Below are positions 1 to 6,516 of a stretch of 10,267 nucleotides of DNA, in pieces; the stretch's first letter is position 1; each line of letters begins with the position of its first letter. The notes beneath the pieces are model-generated. The model was given only the letters and a program-made list of their open reading frames with translations. It searched no databases and was not told the DNA's origin. The stretch lies in the NCBI GenBank assembly GCA_016650135.1, contig JAENWH010000042.1:1-10267 (forward strand). The letters are read 5' to 3'. This DNA comes from Peptostreptococcaceae bacterium. GTDB lineage: Bacteria > Bacillota_A > Clostridia > Peptostreptococcales > Anaerovoracaceae. Position numbers and translations under genes: made by a program.

Positions 1-66
1 GATAGAATCGTTCATACAGCTCACCGATTTGAGTTAAAAAGTAACAATAGTTTAAGAAAATTATAA
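1..66 (+). CDS. istB: IstB, IS21-family transposition helper ATPase (C-terminal end only)
   Basis: The first 21 codons on the plus strand are open and end in TAA at 64-66. They encode DRIVHTAHRFELKSNNSLRKL, which matches the usual C-terminus of Bacteroidota IstB proteins (a VHxAHRxELKGxSxRKx pattern, from recall). IstB is the AAA+ ATPase that works with the IstA transposase in IS21-family transposition. The rest of istB and all of istA would lie to the left of the window. The gene points at the terminal repeats that start about 30 bases downstream, as expected for the distal end of an IS21 element. Only a short tail is visible, so whether the element is intact cannot be judged. Confidence 0.8.
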   Translation, partial: DRIVHTAHRFELKSNNSLRKL

Positions 67-94
67 TATTTTTATGCCGTAGTTTAAATAAAAG

Positions 95-137
95 GGGGTC
101 AGCATGATCCGGTAGCAGGGGTCAGGATGCTCCGGTA
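95..137. repeat. Tandem terminal repeats of the IS21 element
   Basis: Two 20-base units lie at 95-114 and 118-137, a period of 23 bases. They differ at two positions (AGCATGA versus AGGATGC). Both start GGGGTCAG and end TCCGGTA. Repeated end motifs of this kind are the transposase-binding sites of IS21-family elements, so these are probably IstA binding sites. That role is inferred from family knowledge. Confidence 0.75.
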
Positions 138-605
138 TACGGATTAGCCCAATGGCGACGTTTTTCTCCATCGGCAGTTACTGCGATCCAGTCCGGATGG
201 GCATCATATACGTCCTGTCTTACTGCATGGGGGTCTGTTCGCAGAATTACTGACATGTTCATATTACGGCAACCTTTCACCATGTCCCCTAAAGGATCGA
301 AATTAACAAGTCATTTACTCCTGTGGTGCAAGGGTATATCAGTTGGATAAAACGCTACAACTCCACCTGCACTTAGCAAAGCTCCATCAGCATGTATACG
401 TTCGAAATAATTAAGGCAGAAATCAGGATCATAGCGGCCCGGATCATTTTCAACAAAAGCGAGCTGTGCCCAGCGCATTGATTTATCGAACCAAAGAGCC
501 TCTATTGGGAGATAGAATATCGGCATTTGCCATAACAGAATTTCCTGCGAGGACCAATCCTCCACTTATAATTGTGGCATTCTTAATAAAATGTCGTCTT
601 TCCAT
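122..605 (-). pseudogene. Tat-exported GHL6-type glycoside hydrolase homologue, broken and truncated
   Basis: The start at 605 opens with MERRHFIK followed by a hydrophobic stretch ending near ANA, a twin-arginine-type export signal. This frame reads to about 494 and stops (TAA, 483-485). The homology continues from 493 in another frame as WFDKSMRWAQLAFVENDPGRYD and then IHADG, which I recognise from memory as the start of hypothetical glycosyl hydrolase 6 (GHL6) type proteins. An in-frame TGA at 311-313 sits where such proteins seem to have Trp. Beyond it the same frame resumes (FDPLGDMVKGC, RTDPHAVRQDV, HPDWIAVTADG) as far as HWANP near 140, where the IS21 end interrupts it and supplies a stop at 122-124. 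There are thus three lesions: a frameshift, a nonsense codon and loss of the 3' part. The protein would have acted outside the cytoplasm on a carbohydrate; its substrate is unknown. Confidence 0.75.
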
Positions 606-657
606 AATTTAGATTTAAAGCGCAATTTCAAATTGTGTAATGTAACTATTCGATTTA

Positions 658-1077
658 TTATAATTTAACTACTCCAATAACTAAAAGAATATTTGCAAAC
701 CGTTTGATTTCGCCGGTTGCAATTACAAGACAGGTATCGACTGATTTAACTTCCTCATAAAACTCAAACCGTTTTATTTTTTTTATAGAAATATCAGGTT
801 CCAATATTTCTTCGAATTCAGAATGGATAGCTTGTTTACTTTCGTCAGGAGGTACCATCACTATTACTGATTCGATTGGGATATAATCTTTCAGGATTGA
901 TAAAACATCTGTTACACATAGCATTCCGGGAGCAAAATTAAGGAATACCTTTTTCGCTGTGGGAGGCGGACAAGTAGAAAATGGGAAATTACCATCTGCA
1001 ATCAATATTCTTGCGCCATGACCATTGCTTCCCAATATTGAAAGAATCTCCGGATGTAATAATTTTGTCTTCAACAT
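658..1077 (-). CDS. fucU: RbsD/FucU family sugar mutarotase, probably L-fucose mutarotase
   Basis: This 139-residue protein has the full length of the RbsD/FucU family. These enzymes interconvert the alpha and beta anomers of a free sugar (L-fucose for FucU, pyran/furan forms of ribose for RbsD) in the cytoplasm. Visible family features are LLHPEIL with His8, GHGARILIADGNFPF with His20 and Asp28, APGML, the RFEFYEEV segment (103-110) and the C-terminal TGE...NILLVIGVV. Where relatives usually have Tyr just before (A/G)NILL, this protein has Phe127. It is the only complete gene in the left part of the window, 72 bases after the truncated GH3 gene and 52 bases before the GHL6 pseudogene. The GH95 fucosidase-type gene in the same locus favours a fucose role. 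The exact sugar is inferred, and RbsD-like activity is possible. Confidence 0.85.
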   Translation of the reverse strand: MLKTKLLHPEILSILGSNGHGARILIADGNFPFSTCPPPTAKKVFLNFAPGMLCVTDVLSILKDYIPIESVIVMVPPDESKQAIHSEFEEILEPDISIKKIKRFEFYEEVKSVDTCLVIATGEIKRFANILLVIGVVKL

Positions 1078-1149
1078 ATCAATAAATTATATTTTCAACT
1101 ACTCAATTTACATTATTCAAATCATCAAATAATTAAAAGAATATCAGGT

Positions 1150-1698
1150 TTATACGACTTCCTTATCTACATAAGCCTGCAATTCTTCGTTACGGACTCC
1201 TCTAAAGTTGACAGGATAGGTCTCTACTTCACTCATGTATTCAAAGTTACGACCACAAAGAGGTGTTCGTTGAATATTAATTCCGGGGCCAAACAATACA
1301 TCCTTCCCTCGCCAACGCGCTTCTTCTCCCAAAGCCTCTCCCTCCTGGTAGGCCAGATCAGGGTTCCACGTCGCTGCCAATGCGGCACCTGTTGGAAAAT
1401 AGGACGATGAATCGTTGGTCCACCCCGCCGGATCCCAGGAATCACGGCTTATCTCCTCTCGTATCCCATTTGGCCCATCAGACATGTGCCACTCCGGAAT
1501 ATTCAGTTGTTTAACCCCGGCTGATGTAAACTTCGAGTTGCAGTGAATCATTCCAATCTTTTCCTGGAGGGTTATCCGGGTTATGAGGCTATCTATCTGA
1601 CTACTAATTTTTGGATCATATCCATTCCTATTTTTGACATTATTGATGCAGGAATGGATAAGAAACGAGACAACTACAAAATAAAATATTTTATTCAT
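1150..1698 (-). pseudogene. GH3 lipoprotein N-terminal fragment joined in frame to an MFS transporter tail
   Basis: Residues 1-157 are the start of a GH3 beta-glucosidase/xylosidase-type protein. They contain a lipoprotein signal (hydrophobic stretch, IHSC with Cys17), LQEKIGM, MSDGPNGIR with Asp74 in the substrate-binding motif, FPTGAALAATWNP, GPGINIQRTPLCGRNFEYMSE. GH3 enzymes are usually 700 residues or more. This one leaves the family pattern after Glu157 (near 1228), well before the SDW region that holds the catalytic Asp, so it cannot be an active hydrolase. Residues 168-182 read VRNEELQAYVDKEVV and match the C-terminus of the MFS fragment at 1836-2357. The ten residues between (VETYPVNFRG) could belong to either side. 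The likely origin is a deletion between a GH3 gene and a downstream transporter gene. The open frame survives and could still make a small surface lipoprotein. Confidence 0.8.
1171..1197. repeat. Direct repeat copy 1 (MFS tail coding sequence)
   Basis: This 27-base stretch matches 1866-1892 with one mismatch (T versus C at the twelfth base). In both places the minus strand encodes VRNEELQAY, the tail of a hexuronate-type MFS transporter. It marks the second transporter copy whose body is gone. Confidence 0.85.
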
Positions 1699-1835
1699 AA
1701 TTGATATTTGTATAAAGACTAAAAAGGGTTCTTACTTATAAAAAAACTCAATTGCAAAAAACAAATATGCCTGCTATCCAGTTCTTCATTCTTTTCATAT
1801 TCCATTCATTTGACAAATACTGGTTAATGTTTAGC

Positions 1836-2357
1836 TTACCCTTTTAATATAGTTTCTCTATCGACATAAGCCTGCAACTCTTCGTTACGGACAAGAGAGC
1901 CCATCAGAAAAAGCACGATAGCTAATCCTATCAGGGCCATAAATCCATATCCAATAAAAACGGCGCTATATGCAATCGTATGATCGAAATGAACTGATAA
2001 GTTTTTTATCGCAACGCCCGATATGGACTGGAAAATGAAGCCACCTAAACCTGCTCCGACACTAGCAATCCCCCACACTGAAGCAAGTAGCGTTTATTAG
2101 GTACTACATCGGCCGGAAATGCCATTGTATTTGTTGTGTATGTTGCATACCCAAAACCTGCAACAGCCAGTACAATTAGTGCACCTATGGGACCATTTAT
2201 AATGAAAGATTCCAATATCAGAGATAATGCCATCATTGACCCAAAAATACCTACAGAAATTTTCCTTGCTTTGGGGATTTCTATCCCTTTTTTTATTATA
2301 AATTGAGTGAATAGCCCTCCGAGAATATTTCCAAAATCAGCAACAGCTGCATTGTTG
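1836..2357 (-). pseudogene. ACS/hexuronate-type MFS transporter, C-terminal remnant with frameshift
   Basis: The C-terminal roughly 170 residues of a major facilitator transporter survive, out of about 420-430 in a normal one. The upstream part (about 2357 to 2096) reads VADFGNILGGLFTQFIIKKG, PKARKI, then hydrophobic helices and NTMAFPADVVPN. After a disrupted stretch at 2085-2095, the other frame continues ASVWGIASVGAGLGGFIFQ, two more membrane segments and VRNEELQAYVDRETILKG to a TAA at 1836. The pattern resembles the ACS family of hexuronate/sugar-acid:proton symporters (from recall). The 5' half is missing and replaced by transposase coding sequence. Removing one A from 2093-2095 and one T from 2085-2086 restores a smooth family-like reading (PNNATASVWG). 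Loss of the N-terminal six-helix bundle means no transport function is expected. GTG at 2078 is unlikely to be a real start. Confidence 0.8.
1866..1892. repeat. Direct repeat copy 2 (MFS tail coding sequence)
   Basis: This is the partner of 1171-1197: 26 of 27 bases are identical in the same orientation, with starts 695 bases apart. It lies in its native context at the end of the MFS remnant. Recombination between the two copies would delete the truncated GH3 gene. Confidence 0.85.
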
Positions 2358-2902
2358 ATACATTGAGCAGATGCACGTCTAACACCGCCCTCGACAATTT
2401 CAAGAGCGACAACGACAAGCTTTTTTTCTCCTTTACTTCGACCTCGTTTGCCCTCTTCCTCTCCGCCGATATAGAATTCATCGACATAAACTATACTGCT
2501 GATTGGATGCAGTTTACTGCTTTGCATGGCTTGTTGTATTTTCCATTTGAACTCCCAATAGGTCTTTTGACGTAATTCAAATTCCTGAGATAACTCTAAT
2601 GAAGACATTCCTTTCTTCTTTGTGCTTATCTTGAATGCAATGTGAAAAGCCAGTTGCAGGGGAAATTTGCATTTGTCGAACATGGTTCTTGCAGTTGGAC
2701 TTTCATCATATTTGCATTTCATACATCGTCTTGAAAAAGGCTTTACGCCTTTGTAATATTTTGTATGACCACACTTTCTGCATTGATAACCGGTATCACG
2801 ACACTTGACTTCAGCCAGGTACTGATAACAGTCATCATCACTAGAAAATGTATTATGGAACTTAATGGAGTTCACGCCTTTAAATTGATTTCGTACATTC
2901 AT
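2045..2902 (-). pseudogene. IS1595-type transposase N-terminal half fused in frame to MFS sequence
   Basis: The 285-codon frame is a chimera. Residues 1 to about 181 are an IS1595-family transposase: a zinc ribbon (Cys41-x2-Cys44 and Cys60-x2-Cys63), a helical region (KKKGMSSLELSQEFELRQKTYW), then VYVDEFYIGGEEEGKRGRSKG, which holds the first catalytic Asp (141), and VVVALEIVEGGVRRASAQC. At about residue 182-185 (near 2350-2360) the sequence changes without a frame break into the middle of an MFS transporter, and ends after a frameshift with CGGLLVSEQV and a stop at 2045. The second catalytic Asp and the final acidic/His position of the transposase are absent, so it cannot catalyse transposition. 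The open frame could produce a DNA-binding domain with a hydrophobic tail, but nothing shows that it is expressed. Confidence 0.8.
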
Positions 2903-2951
2903 GCAACGAATGTAGCATTATAAAAATAGTGGGCGGTCTAAACGCCTATAC
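2358..2951 (-). mobile_element. IS1595-family element remnant (upstream half only)
   Basis: The transposase half-gene and its leader are what remains of the element. Upstream of the start codon, on the minus strand, the leader contains TATAGGCGTTTAGACCGCCC (about 2932-2951), which resembles an insertion sequence end. No matching inverted copy is found in the window, because the other half of the element is gone. The outer boundary is therefore tentative. The sequence at 2952-2993 between this point and the transporter gene shows nothing recognisable. Confidence 0.5.
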
Positions 2952-2993
2952 CAAAAAAAGTAATTTAACGCTTTGGATTTCATAATTTTATTG

Positions 2994-4256
2994 TTATAAC
3001 TTTGTAAAATATTCAATTAACCCCAAAATCCCAGTATAAGAAATTACCAATGAAAACATCAAAGCAGCAAATAGGGCAACATTAAAAAATAAGTTGGCTT
3101 TGTGTTCACCCATTAGTGATTTTCTATTTATTAAAACTAAAATTCCTCCGATAACAACCGGCAGAATAAACACAGAAGCAACTTGTGTAGCTATTTGAGC
3201 CATAATTGGATTGACACCAAATACGGGGACAACCAAGCCAACCAGACAGGCTATTGCCGCCAACACCTTGAATGTTGGAGATTTGAGATCCATTTTACCC
3301 TGCTTGTAATCGCCTATCAATAATGGAAGTACCATTAATATCGGGAATATGGATGATAGCCCGGCACTCATGGCACCAAACATAAATATAGCAACTGCAA
3401 ATTTGCCAGCAACGGGCTCCAATGCATAGACCATATCTAAAACCTTAGTTACAATTTTACCTTCGTGGAAGAGTGCCCCCGTTGCTGCAACCATTATTGA
3501 CGAACTAAGTACAAACAAAAATATTGCAGAGATCAGTGCATCGCGACTCTGTTCTTTCAAGTGAGATTTATCCCATCCCTTTTCTTTTATAATAAGGGGT
3601 CGTACAATAAATGTTGGAGCAGCCATCGTTGTGCCTACAAATGCAGCAACCATTAAATTTCCTCCAGGGGGGATGTGTGGAATAAAACCTTTTGCAATTT
3701 CAGCCGGAGAAGGAAGAACCATGAACATAGAAAGGATAAAAGAAATCCCCATTAATGTTACAAAAATCACAAGCATTTTTTCAAAAAAGGAATATTTACC
3801 TACCAGTAAAAAACCATACATTATGATGATTAAAGCTACGGCAATTCCCAAAACTGCCCAATAATTATTTTCATTAATAGCAGGGAAGAACATTCTCATA
3901 ACTTCATAAATAGCGTTACTGGTAAGCCCGAGTATCCCGGATAAAGCACTCCATTGGCCAATTACGACTCCAATAATTGTAAGGATAGCCCAGAATTTGC
4001 CCCATTTCAATTTATTCTTGAAACTATTCAAAGCCGTATTGCCTGTAACCGCAGCAAAACGTCCGTATGATTCCATTAATATCCAAGCAAAAAATGCACT
4101 TATAAAAAGGACCCATAATAATTGCAATCCATACTGGCTCCCAGACTTAATCATTGATGTTACACTTCCGGTGCCAATAGTATATCCGATACAAAATATA
4201 CCAGGGCCCACAGAGAGTAAAAGGATCCAAAGCCGTTTAAATATATTTAATCTCAC
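2994..4256 (-). CDS. Nramp-like (SLC11-related) membrane transporter lacking metal-binding motifs
   Basis: This 420-residue protein has about eleven hydrophobic segments and the Nramp family layout. Helix 1 opens with GPGI (17-20) and helix 6 lies around 203-224. Classical Nramp proteins carry DPGN in helix 1 and MPHN in helix 6 to bind Mn2+ or Fe2+. Here the equivalent positions read GTGS (28-31) and AAPT (212-215), so none of the metal ligands is kept. The substrate is therefore open, and divalent metal uptake should not be assumed. The start is GTG at 4256, 11 bases after the stop of the Gfo/Idh/MocA gene, and the gene closes the 6443-2994 cluster. Because sugar-oxidising enzymes precede it, transport of a sugar-derived compound or of another cation is possible, but this is inference. 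No convincing terminator is visible downstream. Confidence 0.85.
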   Translation of the reverse strand: MRLNIFKRLWILLLSVGPGIFCIGYTIGTGSVTSMIKSGSQYGLQLLWVLFISAFFAWILMESYGRFAAVTGNTALNSFKNKLKWGKFWAILTIIGVVIGQWSALSGILGLTSNAIYEVMRMFFPAINENNYWAVLGIAVALIIIMYGFLLVGKYSFFEKMLVIFVTLMGISFILSMFMVLPSPAEIAKGFIPHIPPGGNLMVAAFVGTTMAAPTFIVRPLIIKEKGWDKSHLKEQSRDALISAIFLFVLSSSIMVAATGALFHEGKIVTKVLDMVYALEPVAGKFAVAIFMFGAMSAGLSSIFPILMVLPLLIGDYKQGKMDLKSPTFKVLAAIACLVGLVVPVFGVNPIMAQIATQVASVFILPVVIGGILVLINRKSLMGEHKANLFFNVALFAALMFSLVISYTGILGLIEYFTKL

Positions 4257-4267
4257 ACCAATAAATT

Positions 4268-5401
4268 TTAATTATTGTTTCCACGACTATCAAAATCGTT
4301 TTTGTCAATCTCTGATTTGATGGGAAATTTGATGGGCATATTGTCTCTGGTGGACCGGTATATTGCTGTGAAAATCTCAACGGTTACACGCCCCTCTTCT
4401 CCGGTAACCATTGGTTTCCTCCCCTCAAGTAAGGCATCAATAAAATCTCTAATTTGTAATTGGTGGAAGTATTCCGTAGGATTAATACTATTAAAGAAAT
4501 CGGAATCTTCTTTAACCCAACCAGGCAAATCATCTACTTCTGAAGGAATTGACCATAAATCATTTACAGGTGGTTCCAAAATATTTGACATGCCTGCTAT
4601 GAACATCGCACCTCCATCTGTCTGAACTCCGACTGAATATCCATTTTCTCCATGAATATGCACTTTACCATAAATCCCTGGTTTTTGGGAATTGCTCACT
4701 ATAATATTTCCGATCCCTCCATTTTTAAATTTAATAATCGCCAATGCCGTATCTTCCACTTCAATATAAGGGTGGTTTAAATTTTTTGCAATACCATATA
4801 ACTCATCAATTTCATCATTCATAAACCATTGAAGTAAATCTATCTGGTGGGGAGCCTGGTTAACTAAAACACCACCGCCTTCACCTTTCCATGTTCCCCG
4901 CCAGGGATCACTTTTGTAATAGGTTTTATCTCTCCAGCCAAACATGAAAACAGTACCTAAAACAGGTTTTCCAATTTTTCCTTCATCAATTGCTCTTTTC
5001 ATTCGTAAACAGGGTGGGTAAAATCGACGTTGCGAAATCATCCCTATTACCTTTCCCATTTTTCTGGCTGCTTCAAGCATTGCATCGCAATCCTCAAGCG
5101 AAGATGCCAATGGCTTCTCAATCAGAACATTGGCTCCTGCATTTAGCGCATCGATTGTTGGAATTTTGTGTGCAGGGTGGGGGGTACATACCGTTACCAA
5201 ATCCAACTTTTCTTTACTCACCATTTCATTAACATCGGTATATGCTTTAACCCCATATTTGGAGGCAAATTCTTGTGCCCGTTTTTCATCTTTATCACAA
5301 ACCGCCGTAAAAGCTGATCTTTGTATTGTAGTATATGCTGCGGCATGCATTCCTGCCACTTTTCCGCATCCTATTATTCCGGTTCTTAATTTTTCGGTCA
5401 T
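4268..5401 (-). CDS. Gfo/Idh/MocA family NAD(P)-dependent oxidoreductase
   Basis: This 377-residue cytoplasmic enzyme has a Rossmann fold at the N-terminus (GIIGCGKVAGMH, residues 8-19), the EKP motif (95-97) whose Lys96 is used in catalysis and cofactor binding, and the GGGVLVNQAPHQIDLLQW segment (175-192) with His185 and Asp188 typical of the active site. The C-terminal alpha/beta domain follows. Family members oxidise or reduce sugars, inositols and their derivatives with NAD(P). Length and motifs are normal, so it is probably active. It starts 13 bases after the alcohol dehydrogenase stop and is followed after 11 bases by the Nramp-like gene, so the three are almost certainly co-transcribed. 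The pairing suggests two successive or opposing oxidation steps on one sugar or polyol. The substrate cannot be read from the sequence. Confidence 0.92.
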   Translation of the reverse strand: MTEKLRTGIIGCGKVAGMHAAAYTTIQRSAFTAVCDKDEKRAQEFASKYGVKAYTDVNEMVSKEKLDLVTVCTPHPAHKIPTIDALNAGANVLIEKPLASSLEDCDAMLEAARKMGKVIGMISQRRFYPPCLRMKRAIDEGKIGKPVLGTVFMFGWRDKTYYKSDPWRGTWKGEGGGVLVNQAPHQIDLLQWFMNDEIDELYGIAKNLNHPYIEVEDTALAIIKFKNGGIGNIIVSNSQKPGIYGKVHIHGENGYSVGVQTDGGAMFIAGMSNILEPPVNDLWSIPSEVDDLPGWVKEDSDFFNSINPTEYFHQLQIRDFIDALLEGRKPMVTGEEGRVTVEIFTAIYRSTRDNMPIKFPIKSEIDKNDFDSRGNNN

Positions 5402-5414
5402 ATCAAATATTTTT

Positions 5415-6443
5415 TTATGGATTGAGTATAACTTTTAACAATCCTTGTTCTTTTTTATAAAGTCTGTCGAAATACAATGCCCCTTCTGATAGGGGTGCCA
5501 CTGCGCTGATCATATCATCTACATTGATTTTACCTTTTGAAATGAGGTCAAGTACAGCAGGGTATTCTCCATTGATTGCACAGCTACCTTTGACAGTAAT
5601 CTCCTGAGTCACCACTTTTTGTAATGGAAATTCAATAGTCGATGACAGGTTGCCAACTATTATCAGAGTAGCTCCCTTCCGTAGGCTTTCAATAGCAGAT
5701 TTAATAGTTGGCGTAATGCCCACAGCTTCAAAAGCAAAATCCGCCCCCCTGTTCTGTGTAAGTTTTCGAATTTCACCAGATACATCGTCAGTTTGGGCAT
5801 TTAGGATAACACCGGCTCCTGCATTTTTAGCCATATCCAGTTTTTCCTGTAGCATATCTACTGCGATCACATTACATCCTGCTTGCTTCAACAACTGGAT
5901 GATAAATAAACCAATCATACCGGAACCAAACACAACTGCTGTATCGTTTATTTTTACGCCGGAAAGATTAATCGCATGTAAAGCAACTGCAACCGGCTCA
6001 ACCGTCGCGGCCTGTTCGAATGACACATTATCAGGTATTCGATAAAGAATATGACTTGGGACATTAACAAATTGGGCAAAAGCTCCGTTTCTTCTGAAAT
6101 CATTACATGAGACACCCAATACCATTCTGTTATCACTCAGGTTATAGTGCCCATTGCGGGTGTACCAATCATCAAGTTTATAAATGGTTGAGTCAAAAGT
6201 AACCCTGTCACCAATTTTCCAACCAGATACATTTTTACCGGTTTCAACAATTACTCCTGATGCTTCATGCCCCATGATTATCGGTGGAATACGTCGCCCG
6301 GTGCTTCCATCCATTCCATGTACATCACTTCCACATATACCTACAGCTTTTATTTCGACGAGAACTTCATCGTCATCTGCAACAGGCTTCACGACATCTT
6401 TATAAACAAACCTATTGTAATCCTCTAAAACAAGTGCTTTCAT
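5415..6443 (-). CDS. Zinc-type medium-chain alcohol dehydrogenase (sorbitol dehydrogenase-like) without structural zinc site
   Basis: This 342-residue MDR-family enzyme oxidises a secondary alcohol with NAD(P). The catalytic zinc ligands are present: Cys37 in GICGSDVHG, His59-Glu60 in GHEASG, and Glu149 in TVEPVAVALHA. The coenzyme fold shows VFGSGMIGLF (171-180) and Asp195 at the end of the second strand, which favours NAD over NADP. The lobe that normally holds four structural-zinc cysteines (CGxCxxCxxGxxNLC) reads KLDDWYTRNGHYNLS (89-103), so all four are replaced while the surrounding TIY and DNRMVLGVSC are kept. It is the first gene of the 13- and 11-base spaced trio with the Gfo/Idh/MocA and Nramp-like genes. 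Its substrate is probably a sugar or polyol from the same pathway; L-fucose dehydrogenase or a polyol dehydrogenase role is only a guess. Confidence 0.92.
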   Translation of the reverse strand: MKALVLEDYNRFVYKDVVKPVADDDEVLVEIKAVGICGSDVHGMDGSTGRRIPPIIMGHEASGVIVETGKNVSGWKIGDRVTFDSTIYKLDDWYTRNGHYNLSDNRMVLGVSCNDFRRNGAFAQFVNVPSHILYRIPDNVSFEQAATVEPVAVALHAINLSGVKINDTAVVFGSGMIGLFIIQLLKQAGCNVIAVDMLQEKLDMAKNAGAGVILNAQTDDVSGEIRKLTQNRGADFAFEAVGITPTIKSAIESLRKGATLIIVGNLSSTIEFPLQKVVTQEITVKGSCAINGEYPAVLDLISKGKINVDDMISAVAPLSEGALYFDRLYKKEQGLLKVILNP

Positions 6444-6516
6444 TCGATTTTATATTAAATATTTTATGTATTTTAACTTCACGGATTTACTTCTAAATAA
6501 ATCTCATATTTGAATA

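Larger units (their letters stand above)
1..139 (+). mobile_element. Right end of an IS21-family insertion sequence
   Basis: The istB tail is followed by a short AT-rich spacer and then two near-identical GGGGTCAG...TCCGGTA units, the multiple terminal-repeat arrangement typical of IS21-family elements. Immediately beyond, the sequence becomes the interior of a hydrolase pseudogene, whose family-like reading stops at about position 140. The junction therefore lies near 137-142. The exact tip and the target duplication cannot be fixed because the other end is outside the window. Confidence 0.7.

Noticed and set aside
95..137. A CRISPR-like or tandem-repeat array
   Set aside because: There are only two units, separated by three bases, next to istB. 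They fit IS21 terminal repeats.
1233..1445. A second minus-strand frame inside the GH3 fragment
   Set aside because: It fully overlaps the GH3 reading, is Arg-rich and has no family resemblance.
1171..1892. Repeat pair as a diversity-generating template/variable pair or attachment sites
   Set aside because: There is no reverse transcriptase, integrase or adenine-biased mismatch. Both copies simply encode the same transporter tail.
1836..2078. An independent 80-residue small membrane protein starting at 2078
   Set aside because: The start is GTG inside ASVWGIAS, an internal MFS motif, and the preceding codons continue the homology. It is the end of the transporter remnant.
2045..2100. The CGGLLVSEQV ending as a real C-terminus of the chimera
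   Set aside because: The same bases in the next frame give the MFS motif ASVWGIASVGAG, so this tail is the product of a frameshift.
2994..4256. Manganese transporter MntH
   Set aside because: The family fold fits, but both metal-binding motifs required for MntH activity are replaced.
5650..6045. Long plus-strand open frames opposite the dehydrogenase, Gfo/Idh/MocA and transporter genes
   Set aside because: They lie antisense to well-supported genes, have no recognisable domains and show low-complexity, Ser/Pro/Ile-rich composition typical of shadow frames.
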